Counted from the stretch's first letter, positions 16,733 through 25,456 are shown. The stretch is DNA of 64,000 bases from Tenacibaculum jejuense (GCF_900198195.1 NZ_LT899436.1:868001-932000), one strand, 5' to 3'. Numbers and translations: made by a program. The notes: generated from the sequence alone by a model not told the origin.

Positions 16733-18625
16733 ATGAAAAAGTTACAAATTCTAATATTAATAATTCCTATTCTTCTTTTTAGTCAAGAAAAGATAAAGAA
16801 ACTTGATGAAGAGACTAGAAATAGTGTTATTCAAAAGGGAAGACAAGCCTATTTTAGTAAGGATACAGTTTTGTTAAAAGAAAAAACAGAACTGTTAAAA
16901 ACATATTATCTTAAGTATAATGATTCTCTTTCTCTAGCGAAGTATTACCATTTTAAAGCCTTAAAAACAAAATTAGAATTCAAACAAGATAGTACTTATT
17001 ATTATTATGTAAAGTCTAAAGATATTTCTAAATTAATTAAAGATTCTCTGGCTGTAGGAAGAAGGTTATTAAGCATTGGTAACCTACAAAGAAGAGTTAA
17101 AGATTTTATAGGTAGTGAATTAGCTTTAAGAGAGGCTATTCTTTATTTAAAACCCATAAAATCCTATAAATATTTATCCTCTGTTTATAATGGTTTAGGG
17201 AATGCTTACAGAGAGTTAAATCAATTTGATAAATCTCGTTATTTTCATTTTAAATCAATGAGAACAAATCAACTGTATGAAGATTATATTTGGAAAACTA
17301 CAAGTAATTTACATATATACAATAATGTCGCTCTTACATATCAGCGGCAAGATCTCAACAAAGAAGCTATAAAATATTTAGAAGAAGGCTTAGCTATTTA
17401 TAATGAAATAAACGACAGTATTAAGTATCGTTTTTCAGCTAATTATGCGTTATTGCTAGAGAATTTAGCTTGTAGTAATTTTTTTATAGGAAATTATAAA
17501 AATGTCATTAATCAATACTACGAGGTAGTTGAAATAAATAAGAAAAATGGAGAGCTACAATCCTTAACAACTAATTATATTAATATTTCTGATTATTACA
17601 AAAAGTTTAATGATCTAAAAAAAGCTAAACAAAATGCAGAAAAAGCATTGTATTACGCTAAAATTTCTCAAAATAATAAAAGACATTTAGAAGCTCTTTT
17701 TTCATTATCAGAATTAACCAAAGGAGAAGAATCTAAAAAATATTTATACGAATACATTAAACTTAATGCAAGTTTATTAGCAAAAGAAAGAAGAATAACA
17801 AATCAATTTGCACAAATTAAGTTTGATAGGGAAACAAAAGAAAAAGAAAACAAACAACTTAAGTTTGATATAGAAAAAAAACAGATTGAAATAGAAAAAA
17901 TAAGACAAAGAAATATAATTATAGTTTTACTTTCTATTATTAGTTTGTTAGGATTAGTTTTTAGCCTGATACTGTTTAGAGTCAAGAAGAAAAAAATATT
18001 GTTAACAGAAGAATTAAAAAGAATCAAAATAAAAGAAGAAGAAAGAACTCGAATATCCAAAGAATTGCATGATGGGATTTTAGGGAAACTTTTTGGAATC
18101 CGTTTAGGCTTAGGTTTTTTTGAAGTTAAAAAAGAGGAGTCAAAAAAATTCGAGGATTTACTCTTTGAGTTACAGCATATAGAAAAAGATATAAGAGAAG
18201 TCTCTCATAAATTAACTATTGATGTTGAGGATGTAGATTTTTCTAATTTGATAAAAGACTTAATTAAAAAGAAATCAGAAATAGGAAAGTTCGATTGTAT
18301 TATTCAAGCTGATCCTAGTGTAAATTGGAGTGAAGTTTCTAATGAAATAAAAATAAATATTCATAGAATAATCCATGAATTACTTAATAATATAATCAAA
18401 CATGCTAGTGCAACTAAAGTGGATTTAAATATAAATCAAATAGAAAAAGAGTCATTAGAAATCATTGTAAAAGACAATGGAAAAGGTTTTGATGTGGATT
18501 CAGTGATTGATGGAATTGGAATTAGTAACTTGAAACTAAGAATTGATAATTTAAAAGGAGATTTACAAATTAATTCAAAGAAAGGAAAAGGAACTAAAAC
18601 CCAAATTTTAATACCATTAAATTAG
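16733..18625 (+). CDS. TPR-containing sensor histidine kinase (HisKA_3 type)
   Basis: The 630-residue protein has a signal peptide (MKKLQILILIIPILLFSQ), a periplasmic region of tetratricopeptide-like repeats (about residues 60-330), a coiled coil and one membrane helix near 395-415. The cytoplasmic kinase part has the phosphoacceptor motif RISKELHDGILGK (His446), then ATPase motifs HELLNNIIKHA, DNGKGFD and GIGISNLKLR. This is the NarL/DesK-like class, which normally pairs with a LuxR-type response regulator. No such regulator is adjacent; the next gene is unknown and carries a frameshift. Only 10 bases separate it from dnaE, but co-transcription with a replication gene may be incidental. Confidence 0.92.
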   Translation: MKKLQILILIIPILLFSQEKIKKLDEETRNSVIQKGRQAYFSKDTVLLKEKTELLKTYYLKYNDSLSLAKYYHFKALKTKLEFKQDSTYYYYVKSKDISKLIKDSLAVGRRLLSIGNLQRRVKDFIGSELALREAILYLKPIKSYKYLSSVYNGLGNAYRELNQFDKSRYFHFKSMRTNQLYEDYIWKTTSNLHIYNNVALTYQRQDLNKEAIKYLEEGLAIYNEINDSIKYRFSANYALLLENLACSNFFIGNYKNVINQYYEVVEINKKNGELQSLTTNYINISDYYKKFNDLKKAKQNAEKALYYAKISQNNKRHLEALFSLSELTKGEESKKYLYEYIKLNASLLAKERRITNQFAQIKFDRETKEKENKQLKFDIEKKQIEIEKIRQRNIIIVLLSIISLLGLVFSLILFRVKKKKILLTEELKRIKIKEEERTRISKELHDGILGKLFGIRLGLGFFEVKKEESKKFEDLLFELQHIEKDIREVSHKLTIDVEDVDFSNLIKDLIKKKSEIGKFDCIIQADPSVNWSEVSNEIKINIHRIIHELLNNIIKHASATKVDLNINQIEKESLEIIVKDNGKGFDVDSVIDGIGISNLKLRIDNLKGDLQINSKKGKGTKTQILIPLN

Positions 18626-18656
18626 CAATCTGAAAAAGAAAAAGAAAAAAAAGAAT

Positions 18657-19322
18657 ATGAATTTATTAGAAGAAGATCAGACATTGAAACTTATGGCTAG
18701 TTTCAAACCTGCTGAAATAGAATTCTTAATCTATCCAAAACGAGATTTAAAAAAGTTATTAAAACTTACATTTTTTGATTTACTATTAAATCAAGTTCTA
18801 GTTTTAAAAAAGAAGTATCTACAAGCAGATAAAAAGGCTCCTGTTAGAGAACTTATAATAGTTGAAACAGGAAAAAATTTTTCTTCATACCAATGTAATC
18901 ATGATTTTGAGAAGCTTTTTACTTATAGAATAGATCACGATAGTTATTATTTTATTATCTCATTTTTAAAAGAAGTATATCAAGATATTCCAACAGAAGG
19001 AAGTTACAGAAGAATGATGCGGAATAGTTTTTCTTCTTTAAGTTTATATAAGAGAAGTTTTTGGATTTCTTTATTTAATAGAACTGTTCATAATAAAAAA
19101 GGTTATAATACAAGAAATCTGATAAAAACTAAGCTAGAAGAAATAGATAATACTATTTTAGAACTTATAGAAAAAGAGCCTGATAAAGCAATTCAGATCA
19201 TAGAACAATTAAAAGGGAACATTTTTCTTTTAGAGAATTTTAATGCAGAGTTCTTTAAAAACTTAAAATCAAAGTTTACTATAGAATCTAATTTTTCATC
19301 TCAAGATTATTTTTTTTGTTGA
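18657..19322 (+). CDS. Unknown protein, probably frameshifted at its 3' end
   Basis: A 221-residue soluble, charged protein with no signal peptide and no family I recognise. It starts 31 bases after the histidine kinase and may be co-transcribed. The frame ends at a TGA directly after an eight-T run (19310-19317). Shifting by one base in that run opens a further 43 codons ending at TAG 19447-19449, with the same acidic, aromatic style. The intact gene may therefore be 18657-19449. Possible explanations are a sequencing error, a real inactivating mutation, phase variation or programmed slippage. Confidence 0.6.
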   Translation: MNLLEEDQTLKLMASFKPAEIEFLIYPKRDLKKLLKLTFFDLLLNQVLVLKKKYLQADKKAPVRELIIVETGKNFSSYQCNHDFEKLFTYRIDHDSYYFIISFLKEVYQDIPTEGSYRRMMRNSFSSLSLYKRSFWISLFNRTVHNKKGYNTRNLIKTKLEEIDNTILELIEKEPDKAIQIIEQLKGNIFLLENFNAEFFKNLKSKFTIESNFSSQDYFFC

Positions 19323-19449
19323 ATATTTATTTGAAAGTTCTTTTGATTTATTATTAGAAATCTTTGAAGAAGTTAATGATTATTTTGATATGAATTTTTT
19401 CATTCGAGTCGATTCAGAATTTGATCCAAGTGGTTTTATAGATTATTAG
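19318..19449 (+). other. Out-of-frame continuation of the preceding gene
   Basis: In the frame one base off from the preceding gene, codons from GTT 19318 to TAG 19447 encode an uninterrupted acidic segment (beginning VEYLFESSFDLL, ending DPSGFIDY). No start codon is suitably placed for an independent gene. It reads as the original C-terminus displaced by the T8 homopolymer. Confidence 0.6.
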
Positions 19450-19961
19450 TTTAAGTTAATAAATTATATTTCTAACCTAGACCTAAACTGGTTTCAGATT
19501 CTCATAATGAATGACCTGTTAAGATTCCGAAACGAGTTCGGAATAACGTTTACTAAAAGCTTTCAAATCATATCATCCATCTTGATTTTTGCTTTTTTGT
19601 CACTTTAAGTGAAATAAATCGAAGCATAGCGAAGGTTTGTTTTGTATCGAGAAATAGTAACCAAAACGGTTCTCGATATAAATTTGTTCTCATTAACATT
19701 CGTCAAATTCACTCGAACTGACATTTACCAACCTTATGGCGAAAAAAGAATAATATGATTTATTGAGATGAACATAAATTGAAATTTTAGTTTTAACTAT
19801 TAGCCTATTAATGAAGTTAGAAATTGAAAAAAGAGACAGAAAAATGGATGAATTTTGACTGTTTTTTTATGAAATAGAAAAAGTCAAGATGCATTTATTA
19901 TAAATAGTGTAATTCTCCTGAGGTTTTACAGTAATTTTACATTTATAAGAATAAAACATTG
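19450..19961. repeat. Long intergenic region with repeat-like hairpin element
   Basis: No gene is seen in this 540-base gap. Two perfect inverted repeats stand out: ATTCCGAA/TTCGGAAT (19524-19531 with 19537-19544) and TATCGAGAA/TTCTCGATA (19645-19653 with 19670-19678). The segment 19490-19735 is more GC-rich than other spacers and, from general knowledge, resembles the dispersed intergenic repeats of flavobacterial genomes. The rest (19740-19960) is plain AT-rich sequence. Confidence 0.55.
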
Positions 19962-19969
19962 TATTTTTG
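19962..19969 (+). promoter_or_regulatory. -7 box (TATTTTTG) for the lactone oxidase gene
   Basis: Matches TAnnTTTG and sits 20 bases before the ATG at 19990. Confidence 0.45.
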
Positions 19970-19989
19970 TTTAACATTTTTATATAATC

Positions 19990-21315
19990 ATGAAACAAAA
20001 TAAAAACGGAGTTTGGGTTAGTTGGAATGAAAACTTAAAATACAACTACAAATCTTTATATACAATTAAAACAGAAGAGGAGTTGCAAACAGTTATTGCC
20101 AAAAGCGAAAAAATACGTTTTTTTGGAAGTAAGCAATCCTCAGCAGATATTGCAGCAGGAACAGAAACCTTAATTGATATTACTGCCTACAATAAGATAT
20201 TAGAATTTAATGATTCTGATAAAACGATAACAGTACAGTCTGGTGTATTACTGAAAGATTTATTAGAAGCAGTAGAAGCAAAGGGTTGGTGTATTCCATG
20301 TTTACCAGATATTAATACAGTAACTGTAGGTGGAGCTTTAGCTACAGGAACTCATGGTACAAGTGGTAAGTTATTGAGTGAGTATGTAACAAATTGTAGG
20401 TTAGTCTTAGCCGATGGTTCTATAAGAGAGATTAATGAAGGTGAAGAGTTAATGGATGCTGTTCGCGTTTCATTAGGAGTTTTAGGAGTATTTTCTACCG
20501 TTACTTTTTCATGCGAAGAAATTTACACACTTCATGTTAAAGAACATCCAGAAAGTGATTCAGAGTGGTTACCAAAAATCAAGGAGCGTTTAAAGAAACA
20601 TGATTTTTTAAGAGTGTTATGGTTACCACATACTGATAAAGGATATGTAATCACAGGAGATAAAATCGATACAAATACAGAAATAAAAGAAGATTTGGGT
20701 CCAGATTATTTAAAACATAGAAGAAAAGCTTCTAAAATTCTATATAAGTATACTCATATTTTCCCTTGGTTTACCGTTGTAGCAAACAAGTTATTATATC
20801 GAGGCTTTTTTAGAGCTACCAAAGAACATAAAGGTTCTTTATATCAGGCGACAGTTACTAAGTCTAGAGGTTCCACTTTAGAATTAGCAGAGTGGACCAT
20901 CAGTCTTGATGTTTTTCCTAAAGTTTTTGAAGAATTAAAAAGAGAAATTAATAAATGGTCAAACAAATCGTTTATTCATATTCCTATGGATGTTCGTTTT
21001 GTATACAAAGACAAATCTTGGTTAAGTTATGCCTACGGTCAAGATACTGTAACTATGGGATGTGTTTCTAGAAATGCTGCAACTGCCGATTCTTATGAAG
21101 CGTTTAAAAGTGTAGAGAGAATTTTCTTAAAATATGGAGGAAGACCACACTGGGGAAAACGATTTAAAGCAAAAGATGCAGAGCTTTCTAAAGTATATGA
21201 AAGATGGAATGATTTTAAAGCATTACGAGAAACATTAGATCCAACAAATAAATTTTTAAATCCGTATTTAACAGATTTATTTAATGCAAAAGTAGTTGAA
21301 CATGCCTATGCCTAA
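19990..21315 (+). CDS. FAD-linked sugar-lactone oxidase (D-arabinono-1,4-lactone oxidase family)
   Basis: The 441-residue protein has an N-terminal PCMH-type FAD domain with GGALATGTHGTSGK near residue 115 and a C-terminal ALO domain ending near GRPHWGKRF (about residue 380). Such enzymes oxidise aldono-lactones or related sugars. The position where many relatives have a His for covalent flavin attachment (GSGHS-like) reads FGSKQSSAD near residue 47, so FAD is probably non-covalent. The gene overlaps the following HAD hydrolase by 20 bases, suggesting a two-gene unit handling a phosphorylated or oxidised sugar. The exact substrate is unknown. Confidence 0.85.
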   Translation: MKQNKNGVWVSWNENLKYNYKSLYTIKTEEELQTVIAKSEKIRFFGSKQSSADIAAGTETLIDITAYNKILEFNDSDKTITVQSGVLLKDLLEAVEAKGWCIPCLPDINTVTVGGALATGTHGTSGKLLSEYVTNCRLVLADGSIREINEGEELMDAVRVSLGVLGVFSTVTFSCEEIYTLHVKEHPESDSEWLPKIKERLKKHDFLRVLWLPHTDKGYVITGDKIDTNTEIKEDLGPDYLKHRRKASKILYKYTHIFPWFTVVANKLLYRGFFRATKEHKGSLYQATVTKSRGSTLELAEWTISLDVFPKVFEELKREINKWSNKSFIHIPMDVRFVYKDKSWLSYAYGQDTVTMGCVSRNAATADSYEAFKSVERIFLKYGGRPHWGKRFKAKDAELSKVYERWNDFKALRETLDPTNKFLNPYLTDLFNAKVVEHAYA

Positions 21316-21949
21316 AGGAGTTTTATTTGATTTTGATGGAGTAGTAGTAAATAGTTTTGAAAGTCATTATTCTGCTTGGTCATCAGCATTTAAGGAATTA
21401 TTCAATGAAGAAATAGCTCCGTATCCGAAAAGTCATGTTGGTAAATCTCCAAGGAAAATAGCAAGGTATTTTTGTGAACAAATTGGCAAAGGAGATCAGT
21501 TTGAAGATTTATTTTTTCTGAAGGATAAACATTTAGAATTATATTTTAAAGTTCCAAATTTATTACCAGGTGTTACTGATTTTACAGATTATTTATCGAC
21601 GAATCAAATTCCTTATGGAATCGCTAGTAATGCAACAAAATTATTCTTGAGACAATCGATAAAACATTTAGATTTAAATTTTCCTGTAGTTTTTGGAGTA
21701 GAAGATTATAAGAAACCAAAACCGGCACCAGAAGCCTATATAACTTTAGCTACAGCTTTAGGTTTTGCTGAAGGTGATTTCAAAGATTTATGGGTTTTTG
21801 AAGATAGTTTAACAGGAATTGCAGCGGCAAAATCTGCTGGAATGCAACCGATTGGAATACTTTCTAAGTATTCAGTTGAAGAAATGAAAGCAGCAGGGAG
21901 TAGTCAAGTCTTTGAAAATTTGAAAGAAGCTTTTGATCTATTAATTTAA
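21296..21949 (+). CDS. HAD-superfamily phosphatase (beta-phosphoglucomutase-like)
   Basis: The 217-residue protein begins with the HAD nucleophile motif LFDFDGVVVNS (two Asp near residues 12-14), has a helical cap, motif II around ASNAT, Lys in KKPKPAP near 141 and motif IV VFEDSLTGIAAAKSAG near 164. This is the HAD subfamily I type that dephosphorylates or isomerises small sugar phosphates. Its start lies inside the 3' end of the lactone oxidase gene, so the two are translationally coupled. Substrate not determinable. Confidence 0.9.
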   Translation: MNMPMPKGVLFDFDGVVVNSFESHYSAWSSAFKELFNEEIAPYPKSHVGKSPRKIARYFCEQIGKGDQFEDLFFLKDKHLELYFKVPNLLPGVTDFTDYLSTNQIPYGIASNATKLFLRQSIKHLDLNFPVVFGVEDYKKPKPAPEAYITLATALGFAEGDFKDLWVFEDSLTGIAAAKSAGMQPIGILSKYSVEEMKAAGSSQVFENLKEAFDLLI

Positions 21950-21977
21950 AGGAGATTATTAATTTTAAACGAATAAA

Positions 21978-22015
21978 AAACACAATAGGAAACCCTAACG
22001 TTTCCTATTGTGTTT
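21978..22015. terminator. Strong bidirectional terminator
   Basis: A perfect 15-base stem (21978-21992 with 22001-22015) around an eight-base loop has A residues before and T residues after. It separates the HAD gene from the minus-strand peptide gene, serving both. Confidence 0.92.
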
Positions 22016-22026
22016 TTTTGGTGTTT

Positions 22027-22161
22027 TTATCCTTCAGGAAGGTACCAAAATACTACTTTTTTCCCTTTATCAGAAGAGTTTCCTCCGTACACAGTGTGTA
22101 AAGACTTTTTCTTAAGAATACTTTTGTTTTCTTTTTTAAAACTATCAAGCGTTTTTTTCAT
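22027..22161 (-). CDS. Small GG-leader peptide precursor
   Basis: A 44-codon gene ending just before the shared terminator. The peptide has a Lys-rich leader (MKKTLDSFKKENK) and a YGG motif at residues 25-27 after a hydrophobic/Leu pattern (ILKKKSLHTVYGG), as in double-glycine leader precursors of Bacteroidota. The predicted core after GG is 17 residues, with no Cys, and ends WYLPEG. Such leaders are removed by C39-peptidase ABC exporters; none is in the window. It lies 64 bases downstream of gldA, on the same strand. It could be a signalling peptide or bacteriocin-like product. The assignment rests on size, position and the GG motif. Confidence 0.6.
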   Translation of the reverse strand: MKKTLDSFKKENKSILKKKSLHTVYGGNSSDKGKKVVFWYLPEG

Positions 22162-22225
22162 TATTTAATTTTTGTATTATTACTTACTCTGTTTTGGTTT
22201 TTCAGTATCCACCATTTTCTATAGA

Positions 22226-23119
22226 TTACTTTGTTAATTCTCTGAATAATGTTTCTAAATTTTTATTTTCAGAGTTCAATTCTAAGATTTTTAATCCGTA
22301 TTCTTGTGCGAAGTCAAATAATTTCGGACGCATATCTTCTTCTGTTTCAAATGTGAGTGTCCAAGAGTTGTCGTAATTGTTTTTAATCGTTGTAATATTA
22401 GCTAAACGCTGTAAGAATTGCTCTTCAATCTTATAATCAAAACCAACCTTTATAGTTTGTGTATTACTGTCTTTGAGTTCAGTTAGTTTTTTGTCTACTA
22501 CAATCTCTCCGTTATTAATAATAATTACACGATCACAAACAGCTTCTACTTCTTGCATGATATGTGTAGAAAGTAATACAGTTTTATCTTTTCCTAATTC
22601 TTTAATTAAAGCTCTAATTTCTATTAGCTGATTAGGATCTAAACCCGTAGTTGGTTCATCTAAAATTAAAACCGCAGGATTGTGTAAAATTGCAGCTGCA
22701 AGGCCAACTCGTTGACGATATCCTTTAGATAATTGTCCAATCTTTTTATGAGATTCTTTATCTAATCCAACTTTAGTAATACAGTCTGGAATTAAATCTT
22801 TTGATATGTTATGAATATTAGCGTGAAATTGTAAATATTCCTTCACATACATATCCAAATATAACGGATTATGTTCTGGAAGATATCCAACTTTTTTTTG
22901 AGCTTCAATAGGATTTTTAATCACGTCAATATCATCTACAAAAACAGTTCCTTCGTCTGGTTGTAAAAAGCCTGTTAATACTTTCATTGTAGTAGATTTT
23001 CCAGCAGCATTAGGGCCTAAAAAACCAACAATTTCTCCTCTTTTTGCTGAAAATGAAATATTATTGACTGCTTTTTGTGTTCCGTAAGTTTTCGTTATTG
23101 CTGAAAGTTGAATCGACAT
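22226..23119 (-). CDS. gldA: Gliding motility ABC transporter ATPase GldA
   Basis: The 297-residue ABC ATPase shows Walker A GFLGPNAAGKST (with Ala in place of the usual Gly), the GldA-typical GYLPEHNPLYLDMYV near residue 80, signature QLSKGYRQRVG, Walker B AVLILDEPTTGLDP and the H-loop LLSTHIMQEVEAVCD. This closely follows flavobacterial GldA, which with membrane proteins GldF and GldG forms an ABC transporter linked to gliding. gldF and gldG are not nearby, as is usual. It begins three bases after the GNAT gene in the thyA-folA series, an odd setting for a motility gene. Confidence 0.88.
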   Translation of the reverse strand: MSIQLSAITKTYGTQKAVNNISFSAKRGEIVGFLGPNAAGKSTTMKVLTGFLQPDEGTVFVDDIDVIKNPIEAQKKVGYLPEHNPLYLDMYVKEYLQFHANIHNISKDLIPDCITKVGLDKESHKKIGQLSKGYRQRVGLAAAILHNPAVLILDEPTTGLDPNQLIEIRALIKELGKDKTVLLSTHIMQEVEAVCDRVIIINNGEIVVDKKLTELKDSNTQTIKVGFDYKIEEQFLQRLANITTIKNNYDNSWTLTFETEEDMRPKLFDFAQEYGLKILELNSENKNLETLFRELTK

Positions 23120-23121
23120 AA

Positions 23122-23583
23122 TTAACTTTTTAATTGAATTTTAATAGCTTTCAATCCTGAAGAGTTTAATGTAATATCTTCAAAAAAAGTAAAGCCTAAT
23201 TTTTTATAGAAACCAATAGGAGATTTATATAACGTTCCATCTGATTTCTTATAATCATTATTGGTTACTACCCAACCATTTAAAATAGAATGATTTTGTT
23301 TGGCATTTGAAATGAGGTGTTTTCCAATTCCTTTTCCCTGAGTTTTCTGATTAAGAATCATCAAAAACCAACGTTCTTCTTCTCGTTCAAAATCAGCATA
23401 CCAACCCACAATAGTGTTATTCTCTTTCACAAGAACATGATTCACTTTTATTAAAGAATCTAAATAATTATTAAACTCATTCGTAGTATTGTACCGAATA
23501 CACTCAGGATATTCAGCATTCCATAGTTCTTTTAAAGATTGTATTTCGTTATAATGTAAAGTGCTAACTTTTATAAATTCCAT
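23122..23583 (-). CDS. GNAT-family N-acetyltransferase
   Basis: The 153-residue protein has the acetyl-CoA binding motif QKTQGKGIGKHLI (about residue 80; R/Q-x-x-G-x-G/A type) and the IGFYKKLGF motif near residue 127 typical of GNAT enzymes. Substrate unknown. Its start overlaps the folA stop by one base (TAATG), indicating coupled translation, and gldA follows after three bases. Confidence 0.85.
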   Translation of the reverse strand: MEFIKVSTLHYNEIQSLKELWNAEYPECIRYNTTNEFNNYLDSLIKVNHVLVKENNTIVGWYADFEREEERWFLMILNQKTQGKGIGKHLISNAKQNHSILNGWVVTNNDYKKSDGTLYKSPIGFYKKLGFTFFEDITLNSSGLKAIKIQLKS

Positions 23584-24068
23584 TACTTTCTTTCGTAAGA
23601 AACGAAACTATAATCGTATTTATTTTTTTCGTCTGCTTTAAAATCTTCACGCGATACCTCTTTCCATACTGTAGTATCAATTTTTGGGAAAAATACATCA
23701 GCATCGAATGTTTTATGAATAAGGGTGATATCTAAGCGATCGGCTAATCTTTTTTCTAAAGTTTGCTCATAAATTTGTGCTCCTCCAATAATAAAAGCAT
23801 TTTTTCCCTCAGTAAGTTCAATAGCTTTTTCAATACTATCAGCAATCAAACAACCATCTTTAAAATAGTCATTATTTCGGGTAATTATAATACTAGTTCT
23901 ATTAGGAAGAGGTTTTCCAATACTTTCAAAAGTATTTCTACCCATTAAGATATGATGTCCAGAAGTCACTTTCTTAAAACGTTTCAAATCTTCAGGTAAG
24001 TGCCAAATTAAATCGTTGTCTTTTCCTAACTCGTTATTCTGGCCTATAGCCGCAATTAAGGTAATCAT
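23583..24068 (-). CDS. folA: Dihydrofolate reductase
   Basis: The 161-residue protein matches bacterial DHFR: N-terminal ITLIAAIGQNNELGKDNDLIWHLPEDLKRFK, given here only as a region (residues 2-32) with the catalytic acid Glu near 27, then GRNTFESIG near 43, NRTSIIITRN near 56 and the NADPH-binding FIIGGAQIYE near 92. It regenerates tetrahydrofolate after thymidylate synthase, encoded just upstream, which fits a shared operon. It starts 15 bases downstream of the small ORF at 24084. Confidence 0.96.
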   Translation of the reverse strand: MITLIAAIGQNNELGKDNDLIWHLPEDLKRFKKVTSGHHILMGRNTFESIGKPLPNRTSIIITRNNDYFKDGCLIADSIEKAIELTEGKNAFIIGGAQIYEQTLEKRLADRLDITLIHKTFDADVFFPKIDTTVWKEVSREDFKADEKNKYDYSFVSYERK

Positions 24069-24083
24069 AAATGTATTTTGGGT

Positions 24084-24269
24084 TTACATGTTTTTAACCC
24101 ATTCTTTAATGTAACCTACTAAATCTCTTTTATCGGTTACATCATTATCTTTTGTGTTCGAGTGTATGTTTTGTATGATGGTTTTAATAGCCAATAACAC
24201 ATTTTCATCATCAATTTCAGCAACTATATCATAGATGTCCTCTTTTATAGTATCGATTTCTGCTATCAT
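24084..24269 (-). CDS. Small acidic conserved-type protein of unknown function
   Basis: A 61-residue, Asp/Glu-rich helical peptide between thyA and folA on the same strand. Its pattern (two amphipathic helices, DENVLLAIKTIIQNI) recalls the short helical antitoxin-like proteins common in Bacteroidota, but I cannot name a family. Tight spacing to folA (15 bases) argues it is a real gene. No toxin partner is next to it. Confidence 0.5.
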   Translation of the reverse strand: MIAEIDTIKEDIYDIVAEIDDENVLLAIKTIIQNIHSNTKDNDVTDKRDLVGYIKEWVKNM

Positions 24270-24359
24270 TTTTGTTAAAACTTAATAGGTTCAGGTTACT
24301 AATTTAATTAGATTTTATAAATCTTAAGTGGTTAAAATAAATAAAAGAAAGTTAAAAAA

Positions 24360-25184
24360 TTAAACCGCTACTTTTCCTTTGATGTGTGGATGCGGGTTGT
24401 AATCCAGTAATTCAAAGTCTTCGAAGGTAAAATCTTCAATATTTTTTATTGAAGGGTTTAATTTCATTTTTGGAAGAGGTCTAGGATCTCTACTCAATTG
24501 TAATTCTACTTGTTCTTTGTGGTTATTGTAAATGTGAGCATCACCAAAAGTATGAATAAATTCACCAGCTTCGTAACCACAAACTTGTGCAACCATCATG
24601 GTAAATAAAGCATAACTAGCAATGTTAAAAGGAACGCCTAAAAATATATCTGCACTTCTTTGATATAACTGACAAGAAAGCTTACCATCTGCTACATAAA
24701 ATTGAAAAAATGCATGGCATGGAGGTAATGCAGCTTTACCATTAGCAACATTGTCGGAGAATGAAATAGATGTATCAGGCATAACACTAGGATTCCAAGC
24801 AGAAATTAACATTCTTCTACTATTAGGGTTCTTTTTTAAAGTTTCTATAACCTCCTTAAGCTGATCTATTTCTTCACTATTCCAGTTACGCCATTGATGT
24901 CCATAAACAGGACCTAAATCTCCATTCTCATCTGCCCATTCATTCCAAATACGAACTCCATTATCTTGTAAATATTTAACATTCGTATCACCTTTTATAA
25001 ACCATAATAACTCATAAATAATAGACTTAAGATGAAGTTTTTTAGTTGTTACCATCGGAAAACCTTCACTTAAATCAAAACGCATTTGATATCCAAAAAC
25101 ACTCTTAGTACCTGTTCCTGTTCTATCTCCTTTTTCATTTCCGTTTTCTAAAACGTGTTTAACTAAATCTAAATATTGTTGCAT
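24360..25184 (-). CDS. thyA: Thymidylate synthase
   Basis: The 274-residue enzyme methylates dUMP to dTMP with methylene-tetrahydrofolate. It shows the ThyA landmarks: GDRTGTGT near residue 20, [11 protein letters not shown] near 58, GHQWRNW near 94, the catalytic region [12 protein letters not shown] with the nucleophile Cys near 153, [18 protein letters not shown] near 174 and the C-terminal IKGKVAV. It produces dihydrofolate, which folA downstream reduces. The -7 box overlaps the terminator of the upstream peptide gene. Confidence 0.97.
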   Translation of the reverse strand: MQQYLDLVKHVLENGNEKGDRTGTGTKSVFGYQMRFDLSEGFPMVTTKKLHLKSIIYELLWFIKGDTNVKYLQDNGVRIWNEWADENGDLGPVYGHQWRNWNSEEIDQLKEVIETLKKNPNSRRMLISAWNPSVMPDTSISFSDNVANGKAALPPCHAFFQFYVADGKLSCQLYQRSADIFLGVPFNIASYALFTMMVAQVCGYEAGEFIHTFGDAHIYNNHKEQVELQLSRDPRPLPKMKLNPSIKNIEDFTFEDFELLDYNPHPHIKGKVAV

Positions 25185-25205
25185 TTACTTTATAAATTAT
25201 TACTG

Positions 25206-25213
25206 CAAAAATA
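25206..25213 (-). promoter_or_regulatory. -7 box (TATTTTTG) for thyA
   Basis: On the minus strand TATTTTTG matches TAnnTTTG and lies 22 bases before the thyA ATG, giving a very short leader. It overlaps the T tract of the peptide-gene terminator. Confidence 0.5.
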
Positions 25214-25216
25214 AAA

Positions 25217-25244
25217 AAGCACTAACATGTTTTGTTAGTGCTTT
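25217..25244 (-). terminator. Intrinsic terminator of the Cys-rich peptide gene
   Basis: A perfect 12-base stem (25217-25228 with 25233-25244) with a four-base loop, followed on the minus strand by a T-rich tract. It isolates the peptide gene from thyA. Confidence 0.88.
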
Positions 25245-25279
25245 GAAAATTGTTTTCAGTAAGTTATTAACTGAATTTT

Positions 25280-25456
25280 TTAAACATAAGTACAGCTACC
25301 AAAACGACAGTAACCTACAAAGAATTCACCAGTTGGTAATGATAAATAACATCTGTTCCCTCTACACACAGTTCCTCCAAATACCGCGCCTTCAATAGTA
25401 CTTAATTCTTTTTTTGTAAGGATTTTTACCCCATTTAAGTTTGAGATTTTTTTCAT
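25280..25456 (-). CDS. Cys-rich peptide precursor with GG-type leader
   Basis: A 58-codon gene with its own terminator. The leader (about 24 residues) has the pattern LNGVKILTKKELSTIEGA, with Gly23-Ala24 at the expected cleavage position and a further Gly-Gly at 27-28. The core has four Cys at residues 31, 36, 50 and 55 in two CxxxxC pairs, suggesting two disulfides or another thiol cross-link. It is clearly related to the peptide at 29130-29306: same leader motif and the same positions for the last Cys pair. No modifying enzyme, immunity gene or exporter is adjacent. Likely an exported bioactive or signalling peptide. Confidence 0.72.
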   Translation of the reverse strand: MKKISNLNGVKILTKKELSTIEGAVFGGTVCRGNRCYLSLPTGEFFVGYCRFGSCTYV

